Shown here piece after piece: positions 1 to 4,751 of a stretch of 8,379 bases of DNA (positions are counted from its first letter, which is position 1; every line of letters begins with the position of its first letter). Both the position numbers and the translations under genes were made by a program. The DNA is taken from the NCBI GenBank assembly GCA_020427625.1, contig JAGQOI010000098.1, positions 1 to 8,379 of the forward strand, read 5' to 3'. The DNA is from Phycisphaerales bacterium (lineage in GTDB: Bacteria > Planctomycetota > Phycisphaerae > Phycisphaerales > SM1A02). The notes beneath the pieces were generated by a model. That model was not told where the DNA came from and ran no database searches. It was given only the letters and a program-made list of their open reading frames with translations.

Positions 1-301
1 CGAGGCACGCCTTGGCCCAGCGTTCGGCGATCACGCCGGCGTAGTACGCGCGGGTGTAGGGGTCGGCGATGGCGTCGAGGGCTTCGGTCGCGTGCTCCAT
101 CCGCACGCCGCGCACGCGTCCGAACTGGTCGGTGAGCGCGAGCAGGAGGAGGACGGTGGCTTCGGGGTGTCCGGGGGCGGCGAGGAGGATGTCGCGGCAG
201 ATGCTCTCGGCTTCGCGCGGCTCGTTGAGGAGTCGGTAGCGTTCGGCCTTGGCGAGGGCTCGTCCGATCGAGGCGGTGGAGATCGGCTTCGGCTCGAACA
301 T
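1..301 (-). CDS. TPR-like small helical-repeat protein, C-terminus beyond window
   Basis: A 100-residue N-terminal part is visible, and the reading frame stays open to the left edge. The ATG at 301 is supported by an AAGGAG at 310-315, 8 nt upstream. The gene begins 18 nt after the sdhB stop, so it is very likely the fourth gene of the sdhCAB transcript. The residues around 28-48 (EPREAESICRDILLAAPGHP) have the spacing of a tetratricopeptide repeat: small residues at helix-packing positions, then a Pro-terminated turn and a second helix, EATVLLLLALTDQF. Residues 69-100 look like another helical pair rich in Ala, Tyr and Trp. No signal peptide or membrane segment is seen, so it is probably cytoplasmic. 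TPR proteins mediate protein-protein contacts. A role in assembly or regulation of the neighbouring dehydrogenase is a guess from position only. The gene call is firm; the TPR assignment is moderately so. Confidence 0.75.
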   Translation of the reverse strand, partial: MFEPKPISTASIGRALAKAERYRLLNEPREAESICRDILLAAPGHPEATVLLLLALTDQFGRVRGVRMEHATEALDAIADPYTRAYYAGVIAERWAKACL

Positions 302-309
302 GGCGTCGT

Positions 310-315
310 CTCCTT
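310..315 (-). promoter_or_regulatory. Ribosome binding site of the TPR-like gene
   Basis: Reads AAGGAG on the minus strand, 8 nt before the ATG at 301 and within the short gap after the sdhB stop. It fixes the start of the TPR-like gene in preference to the longer overlapping frames in this area. Confidence 0.6.
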
Positions 316-319
316 GCGG

Positions 320-1072
320 CTACTCCGTCTTCTTCGGTCGGAAGATGCGGAAGAGCTTGGCGATCGGATCATAGAACTCGTCGACGACGCGTTCCTTGAG
401 CGGGATGATCGCGTTGTCGGTGATCGTGATGTGTTCCGGGCAGACCTTCGTGCAGCACTTCGTGATGTTGCAGTACCCGATGCCCTGCTTCTCCTTGAGG
501 TCCGCCAGCCGGTCCTCGGTGTCGAGCGGGTGCATCTCGAGGCCGGCGGTGTGGACGAGGAAGCGCGGGCCGATGAACGAGTCGTGCTTGTGGTGGTCGC
601 GGAGCACGTGACAGACGTCCTGGCACAGGAAGCACTCGATGCACTTGCGGAACTCCTGCACGCGCTCGACGTCCTCCTGCGCCATGCGCCAGGTGCCGTC
701 GGCGGCATCCGGCGGGCGGGGCTTGAAGGGCTTGATGCGCTTCTTCACCTCGTAGTTCCACGAGACGTCGGTCACGAGGTCGCGCACGTGCGGGAACGCC
801 TTCATCGGTTCGATGGTGACGGGTTCGTCGAGCGGCAGGGTGTCGAGACGCGTCATGCACATGAGGCGGGGCATGCCGTTGATCTCGGCGGAACACGAGC
901 CGCACTTGCCGGCCTTGCAGTTCCAGCGCACCGCGAGGTCCGCGGCCTGCTCGGCCTGGATGTCGTGCACCGCGTCGAGGACGACCATGCCTTCGGAGAC
1001 TTCGGTCTCGAAGTCCACCCAGGCGCCGTCGCCTCGTTCGCCCCGCCAGATCCTGAACGTCGCCTTCGGCAT
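320..1072 (-). CDS. sdhB: Succinate dehydrogenase iron-sulfur subunit (type F / mycobacterial Sdh1-like)
   Basis: A 250-residue protein that carries electrons from the FAD of SdhA to the membrane anchor. The plant-type [2Fe-2S] domain is at about 1-100, with ligands Cys52, Cys57, Cys60 and Cys72 (CKAGKCGSC then a Cys 12 residues on). The C-terminal bacterial-ferredoxin-like domain holds CIECFLCQDVCH (Cys144, 147, 150, 154) and CNITKCCTKVCP (Cys201, 206, 207, 211). By analogy with E. coli SdhB, the [4Fe-4S] cluster would use 144/147/150/211 and the [3Fe-4S] cluster 154/201/207. Cys206 is an extra cysteine beside the normal ligand. His155 replaces the Pro that ends the first motif in many SdhB proteins. 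Both features, as I recall them, are shared with mycobacterial Sdh1 SdhB. The start at 1072 is chosen because a GGAGG lies 6 nt upstream; the alternative ATG at 1078 would leave no spacing. The gene starts 38 nt after the sdhA stop. The open frame continues upstream as antisense-of-nothing sequence inside sdhA and is not coding. Confidence 0.95.
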   Translation of the reverse strand: MPKATFRIWRGERGDGAWVDFETEVSEGMVVLDAVHDIQAEQAADLAVRWNCKAGKCGSCSAEINGMPRLMCMTRLDTLPLDEPVTIEPMKAFPHVRDLVTDVSWNYEVKKRIKPFKPRPPDAADGTWRMAQEDVERVQEFRKCIECFLCQDVCHVLRDHHKHDSFIGPRFLVHTAGLEMHPLDTEDRLADLKEKQGIGYCNITKCCTKVCPEHITITDNAIIPLKERVVDEFYDPIAKLFRIFRPKKTE

Positions 1073-1078
1073 CTGCAT

Positions 1079-1083
1079 CCTCC
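1079..1083 (-). promoter_or_regulatory. Ribosome binding site that decides the sdhB start
   Basis: GGAGG on the minus strand lies 6 nt from the ATG at 1072 but directly touches the in-frame ATG at 1078. Normal Shine-Dalgarno spacing therefore favours the MPKATF start over the MQMPKA start. Confidence 0.6.
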
Positions 1084-1110
1084 ACGGGTCCGCAGCGGGA
1101 CCGGGGTGTC

Positions 1111-2925
1111 TCAGCCCATCTCCGCGATGATCGCCTTGAGGTCCTCGCGCAGCGCCGGGATCGGCAGGCGCGAGACCTCCATCGTGCCGTCCGACGCGCG
1201 ACGGACGACGGTGTTGTGACCCGCGAGCGACGGATCCTTCGCGGGATGATCCTCGCGGAAGTGCGCGCCTCGACTCTCGGTGCGGTCGAGCGCGGATCGC
1301 GCCACGGCCTCCGACACGGTGAGCAGGTTCGGCAGGTCGAGGCACGTGTGCCAGCCGCCGTTGTACTGGCGGCTGCCCGGTGCCGCGACGACCGCCGCGC
1401 GGGCCCTGAAGTCGGCGAGTTGTTCGACCGCGTGCGTCATGTCGCGTTCGTTGCGGACGATGCCGACGTGGTCCTGCATCATGGTCTGGAGATGGCGCTG
1501 GAGGGCGTGCGGGTTCTCGCCGTTGCCGTCGCGTTCGAGGGGCGCGAGACACGCGCGCATCGCGTCCGTCGCCTGGTCCTCGCCGACGGTGCCGGCGTCG
1601 TGGTCCTTCGCCCAGGCCGCGGCATGTTCGCCGGCGCGCTTGCCGAACACGAGCAGGTCGGACAGCGAATTCCCGCCGAGTCGGTTGGCGCCGTGCAGGC
1701 CGGCGGCGCACTCACCGGCGGCGAAGAGTCCGGGGACGGTGGACATCTGGGTGTCGCCGTCGACGCGGATGCCGCCCATGACGTAATGGGTGGTGGGTCC
1801 GACCTCCATGGGCTGCGTCGTGATGTCGACGCCGGCGAGTTCCTTGAACTGGTGGTACATGCTCGGCAGCTTCTTGCGGATGTGGGCTTCGGAGTCCCTG
1901 ATCTTCTCCCTGATCCACGCGATGTCGAGGAACACGCCGCCGTGCGGCGAGCCCCGCCCGGCCTTGACCTCGCGGACGATGCATCGCGCGACGTGATCAC
2001 GGGTGAGGAGTTCGGGCGGTCGTCGGGCGTCCTTGTCGCCGGTGACGTAGCGCCATCCTTCCTCGGGGGTGTCGGCGGTCTGGTCCTTGTAGAGGTCGGG
2101 GATGTCGTCGAACATGAACCGGCGGCCGTCCTTGTTCTTCAGGATGCCGCCCTCGCCGCGGACGCCTTCGGTGACGAGGATGCCGCGCACGCTGGGCGGC
2201 CAGACCATTCCGGTGGGGTGGAACTGGACGAATTCCATGTCGACGAGATCGGCGCCGGCGTCGTAGGCGAGTCCGTGTCCGTCGCCGGTGTATTCCCAGG
2301 AGTTGGACGTGACGCTGTAGGCTCGTCCGATGCCTCCGGTCGCGAGGACGACGGCCTTGGCGCGATAGAGCAGGAATCGTCCGTGTTCGCGGTCGTAGCC
2401 GAAGGCGCCGACGACGCGATCGCCGTCCTTGAGGAGTCGGAAGACGGTCGCCTCCATGTGGACGGTGATCCCGCGATGGATCCCGTGATCCTGGAGGGTC
2501 CGGATCATCTCGAGCCCGGTGCGGTCGCCGACGTGGGCGAGGCGCGGGTACTTGTGTCCGCCGAAGTTGCGTTGGAGGATCTTCCCGTCCTTCGTGCGGT
2601 CCATGACGGCGCCCCAGGCCTCGAGTTCGCGGACGCGGTCGGGCGCTTCGCGGGCGTGGAGTTCGGCCATGCGCCAGTTGTTGAGGTACTGGCCGCCCCG
2701 CATGGTGTCGGAGAAGTGGACGCGCCAGTTGTCGCGATCGTCGACGTTGGCGAGGGCCGCGGCGACGCCGCCCTCGGCCATCACGGTGTGGGCCTTGCCG
2801 AGCAGGGACTTGCAGACGAGTCCGACGTTCACGTCGGCGGCGGACGCCTCGATCGCGGCGCGGAGGCCGGCGCCGCCGGCGCCGATGACGAGCACGTCGT
2901 GTTCATGGGTCGTGTAGCGATCCAC
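1111..2925 (-). CDS. sdhA: Succinate dehydrogenase flavoprotein subunit
   Basis: A 604-residue catalytic subunit that oxidises succinate to fumarate and reduces FAD. The N-terminal Rossmann dinucleotide-binding motif is VIGAGGAG (13-20). His46 in GKAHTVMAEGG is the expected covalent 8-alpha-FAD attachment residue. Catalytic elements of the family are present: VQFHPTG (His236), TEGVRGEGG (252-260, with Arg256 in the proton-shuttle position), HYVMGGI (His380) and HGANRLGGNSLSD (Arg415). The C-terminal helical domain contains the usual Asn-Gly-Gly-Trp and Asp-Leu-Pro-Asn-Leu region (522-534). The start is GTG at 2925, directly after the sdhC TAG, with GGAGG 9 nt upstream; the next in-frame Met (residue 49) would remove the FAD domain. 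GKAHTVMAEGG resembles the mycobacterial Sdh1 flavoprotein more than the E. coli type. It is probably bound to the cytoplasmic face of the membrane through SdhB and SdhC. The symbol sdhA is by family; a fumarate reductase direction cannot be excluded from sequence. Confidence 0.95.
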   Translation of the reverse strand: MDRYTTHEHDVLVIGAGGAGLRAAIEASAADVNVGLVCKSLLGKAHTVMAEGGVAAALANVDDRDNWRVHFSDTMRGGQYLNNWRMAELHAREAPDRVRELEAWGAVMDRTKDGKILQRNFGGHKYPRLAHVGDRTGLEMIRTLQDHGIHRGITVHMEATVFRLLKDGDRVVGAFGYDREHGRFLLYRAKAVVLATGGIGRAYSVTSNSWEYTGDGHGLAYDAGADLVDMEFVQFHPTGMVWPPSVRGILVTEGVRGEGGILKNKDGRRFMFDDIPDLYKDQTADTPEEGWRYVTGDKDARRPPELLTRDHVARCIVREVKAGRGSPHGGVFLDIAWIREKIRDSEAHIRKKLPSMYHQFKELAGVDITTQPMEVGPTTHYVMGGIRVDGDTQMSTVPGLFAAGECAAGLHGANRLGGNSLSDLLVFGKRAGEHAAAWAKDHDAGTVGEDQATDAMRACLAPLERDGNGENPHALQRHLQTMMQDHVGIVRNERDMTHAVEQLADFRARAAVVAAPGSRQYNGGWHTCLDLPNLLTVSEAVARSALDRTESRGAHFREDHPAKDPSLAGHNTVVRRASDGTMEVSRLPIPALREDLKAIIAEMG

Positions 2926-3756
2926 CTAGAAGATCCTCCAGTCGGTCCAGGCGCCGCTTGCGCACATGCGGATGTAGAAGTCGGTGAACCCCACCCACAC
3001 GAGGCTCGACCAGGCCCAGAGCATGTGTCGCTTGTTCAGCGCGCTCACGCAGTCGTAGCAGGCGCGCTGGATGGGCTTTCCGGCGAGGGCGTTGAGGCGC
3101 CCGCCGATGAGGTGGCGCATGCAGTGACAGCCGAACGTGTACCCGCCGAGCAGGATCGCGTTCATGCAGATGATGATGGTCCCGAGCCCGACGCCGAAGT
3201 GCGTCGAACCGTCGGCGCCCGTGAACCGCGTCGCGACGAACCCGTCCCAGGCGAGCACCGCGATGAAGGCGCACGCCGGATAGAAGAAGTACCGGTGGAT
3301 GTTCTGCATGATGAGCGGGAACGACCGCTCGCCGCGGTACCCCTTGCGGGGCTCGCCGACGGCGCAGTTCGGCGGGTCGGCCCAGAACGCCTTGTAGTAG
3401 GCGCCGCGATAGTAGTAGCAGGTGAAGCGCATCCCGCCCGGTCCCCAGAGGATGAAGAACGCCGGGAAGAAGGGAATCAGCGCCGGCCACCAGGACGGCT
3501 TGTCGCCGAACCAGGCGTGTCCGGACGGATCGCCGGGCACGTCGAACAGGAGCGGCGAATAGAACGGCGAAAGGTACTGCGCGCCGCCGCCCTCGTAATG
3601 GTGGTAGCCGTTCTCGAGCGCCCGGAACGTCGCGTAGACGATGAAGGCGGACAGGGCGAGAAAGACCACGGTCGGCTGCACCCACCAGCGGTCGCGACGG
3701 GCGGTCTCGCCGAAGCCGCGGGTCTGGGGGAGCCTGAAGTCGCCGTTCGTCGTCAT
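2926..3756 (-). CDS. sdhC: Succinate dehydrogenase membrane anchor, single-subunit Cys/His-rich type F SdhC
   Basis: A 276-residue integral membrane protein anchoring SdhAB and carrying the quinone site. Hydrophobic segments at about 28-45, 91-107, 152-172, 188-208 and 245-263 suggest five helices. Between the first two lies a loop (46-90) with YLSPFYSP. Conserved-looking polar membrane motifs are TCYYYRGAYYKAFW (112-125), NIHRYFFY (152-159), GCHCMRHL (209-216), CYDC (233-236) and NKRHMLWAW (241-249). The size and these motifs match, from memory, the roughly 270-residue SdhC of mycobacterial Sdh1, where a published structure found a membrane-embedded Rieske-type [2Fe-2S] cluster instead of haem. 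Cys113, His154, Cys210, His211, Cys212, His215 and His244 are candidate ligands, but I cannot assign the exact set. There is no separate SdhD, which fits this type. The ATG at 3756 is chosen because the frame upstream is Arg/Pro-rich non-membrane sequence. A GGAG lies about 10 nt upstream. Confidence 0.9.
   Translation of the reverse strand: MTTNGDFRLPQTRGFGETARRDRWWVQPTVVFLALSAFIVYATFRALENGYHHYEGGGAQYLSPFYSPLLFDVPGDPSGHAWFGDKPSWWPALIPFFPAFFILWGPGGMRFTCYYYRGAYYKAFWADPPNCAVGEPRKGYRGERSFPLIMQNIHRYFFYPACAFIAVLAWDGFVATRFTGADGSTHFGVGLGTIIICMNAILLGGYTFGCHCMRHLIGGRLNALAGKPIQRACYDCVSALNKRHMLWAWSSLVWVGFTDFYIRMCASGAWTDWRIF
2935..2939 (-). promoter_or_regulatory. Ribosome binding site for the GTG start of sdhA
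   Basis: GGAGG on the minus strand lies inside the last codons of sdhC and 9 nt before the GTG at 2925. The sdhC stop TAG is immediately followed by that GTG, so translation of the two subunits is likely coupled. Confidence 0.6.
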
Positions 3757-3778
3757 CGGGTCGGGGCTCCGTCGTCGG

Positions 3779-3799
3779 GTTCGCCCGGACCGGGCGAAC
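3779..3799. promoter_or_regulatory. Perfect 21-bp palindrome upstream of sdhC (operator or leader hairpin candidate)
   Basis: The two arms are GTTCGCCCGG and CCGGGCGAAC around a single central A, 10 of 10 paired positions. It ends 22 nt before the sdhC ATG. A perfect odd-length palindrome of this size in a promoter-proximal position is typical of a dimeric repressor site. As RNA it could also fold with a 3 to 5 nt loop close to the ribosome binding site. There is no T-tract, so it is not a simple terminator. The palindrome is directly seen; its function is inferred. Confidence 0.5.
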
Positions 3800-3917
3800 A
3801 TCGGGATTGGAGGATACCGGACAACCCGCGGATCCGCATGTCGTGCGACGACTCGGCGCCGGACGCCGCGCCCACGGCGCTCGGGACGGCGACCAGCCCG
3901 TCGATCCGTCGTGGCGG

Positions 3918-3936
3918 TCGGGCCCGGCGGGCCCGA
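3918..3936. repeat. Inverted repeat abutting the acetyltransferase promoter box
   Basis: Arms TCGGGCCC (3918-3925) and GGGCCCGA (3929-3936) are separated by GGC. The right arm touches the TATACT box that starts at 3937, so the repeat fills the place where a -35/-10 spacer would be. It could be an operator. In a GC-rich genome a repeat of this length can also be chance. Confidence 0.4.
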
Positions 3937-3942
3937 TATACT
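3937..3942 (+). promoter_or_regulatory. Candidate -10 box for the acetyltransferase gene
   Basis: TATACT matches the sigma-70 -10 consensus at five of six positions and stands out in very GC-rich surroundings, 28 nt before the ATG at 3971. No good -35 is visible 16-18 nt upstream (GGCGGT-like). The implied leader would be about 20 nt and has no Shine-Dalgarno sequence. Confidence 0.4.
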
Positions 3943-3970
3943 CAGGTCCCGGTCGCCCCGAGCCCACGCC

Positions 3971-4636
3971 ATGACCACCGATCCCGCCGACATGCCTCGA
4001 ACCGCTTCGCCCGAGCGCCGGATCTTCCAGCAACTCGATCGGACCGCCGCCCGCCCGTATCCGCGGTCGGACTACGTCCGCAAGGCGCTCTGGCGGGTGG
4101 TGCAACTCGTGTGCATCCGCGGGAGCCGGCCGGGCGCGAGCCGGTGGCGACGATTCTGGCTGCGTCGGTTCGGCGCGCGGATGGAGGGATCGATCCGGCG
4201 GACGGTGACGATCTGGCACCCGTGGCTGTTCTCGATCGGCCGGTGCAGCCTGCTGTCGGATCACGTCGTCGTCTACAACCTCGGCGAGGTCGTCGTGGGC
4301 GCGCACACGGTCGTGTCGCAGGACGTGTACCTCTGCGCGGGAACCCATGACTACACGCGCCCGGACATGCCGCTGCTGCGCCCGACCATCACGATCGGCA
4401 GCGGCGTGTGGATCTGCGCCGGCGCGTTCATCGGGCCGGGCGTCACCATCGGCGACAACGCGATCGTCGGCGCCCGCGCCGTCGTCATGCGCGACGTGCC
4501 GCCCGGGATGATCGTCGCCGGGAATCCCGCCCGCGTCGTCAGCGCGCGCCCGATGCCCGAGGTCGAGCTCGAGGGCGAGGGACGCGCCCGGTACACGGCC
4601 GCCGTCGGGCGCGTCGAGCCGGCGTCCGGCGCCTGA
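3971..4636 (+). CDS. WcaF-like hexapeptide-repeat (left-handed beta-helix) acetyltransferase
   Basis: A 221-residue member of the LbH acyltransferase superfamily, closest by pattern to the WcaF/colanic-acid acetyltransferase group, which transfers acetyl from acetyl-CoA to a sugar hydroxyl. The N-terminal part (22-46, LDRTAARPY and the following Arg/Trp helix) fits that group. Hexapeptide turns run from about 88 to 175 (IGRCSL, VVVGAHTVV, ITIGSGVWI, AFIGPGVTIG, NAIVGARAVV). His126 in CAGTHDYT is the expected catalytic His. The family-typical ending GNPARVV is at 184-190, followed by a 31-residue acidic/charged tail. No signal peptide is present, so it is probably cytoplasmic. It stands alone, divergent from the sdh operon, with no glycosyltransferase next to it, so the acceptor sugar is unknown. 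The start is ATG 3971; Met8 (3992) is possible, and neither has a clear Shine-Dalgarno sequence. Confidence 0.85.
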   Translation: MTTDPADMPRTASPERRIFQQLDRTAARPYPRSDYVRKALWRVVQLVCIRGSRPGASRWRRFWLRRFGARMEGSIRRTVTIWHPWLFSIGRCSLLSDHVVVYNLGEVVVGAHTVVSQDVYLCAGTHDYTRPDMPLLRPTITIGSGVWICAGAFIGPGVTIGDNAIVGARAVVMRDVPPGMIVAGNPARVVSARPMPEVELEGEGRARYTAAVGRVEPASGA

Positions 4637-4649
4637 GCCCGATGCGTGC

Positions 4650-4684
4650 CGCGCCGGTCGGGCGGCCGGCTCCGGTCCGGCGCG
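4650..4684. repeat. GC-rich inverted repeat after the acetyltransferase gene
   Basis: Arms CGCGCCGG (4650-4657) and CCGGCGCG (4677-4684) flank a 19-nt GC-rich interval, 13 nt after the stop at 4636. It could act as a terminator-like hairpin, but no T-run follows, and hairpins of this size are common in such GC-rich DNA. Confidence 0.25.
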
Positions 4685-4690
4685 CCGTCC

Positions 4691-4699
4691 TGATACCAT
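4691..4699 (+). promoter_or_regulatory. Candidate extended -10 promoter for the channel gene
   Basis: TGATACCAT contains a TG one base before TACCAT (four of six consensus positions), the arrangement of an extended -10. It lies in the 115-bp gap before the mechanosensitive channel and would give a leader of roughly 45 nt. Only weak support; no -35 is seen. Confidence 0.25.
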
Positions 4700-4751
4700 G
4701 GGGGTTCCTCGCCGGCTCGGAGACGGTGTCCGGCGCGGAAGGAGATCCCGC

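Noticed and set aside
31..708. Minus-strand frame of 225 codons across the sdhB end and the TPR-like gene
   Set aside because: Ser/Arg/Thr-rich shadow. The frame starting at 301 gives a well-composed helical protein with a ribosome binding site, and sdhB is certain in its own frame.
3811..3816. TATCCT on the minus strand as -10 box for the sdh operon
   Set aside because: Four of six consensus positions only and no -35 at the correct distance; too weak to list as a feature, although its place 12 bp from the palindrome is suggestive.
3757..3993. N-terminal extension of sdhC by 79 codons
   Set aside because: The added residues are Arg/Pro/Gly-rich without homology features, include the palindrome and promoter-like DNA, and the 276-residue form matches the family length.
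1216..4350. Plus-strand open frame of 1044 codons antisense to sdhA and sdhC and running into the acetyltransferase
   Set aside because: It is opposite clearly recognisable sdhA/sdhC coding sequence and has the Val/Gly/Asp/Arg-rich composition of an antisense frame in GC-rich DNA. No domain is recognisable. Few stops are expected there.
4698..4751. Earlier ATG at 4698 for the channel gene
   Set aside because: It would add 18 Arg-rich residues before the signal peptide and lacks a ribosome binding site, whereas ATG 4752 has AAGGAG at 7 nt and a clean signal peptide.
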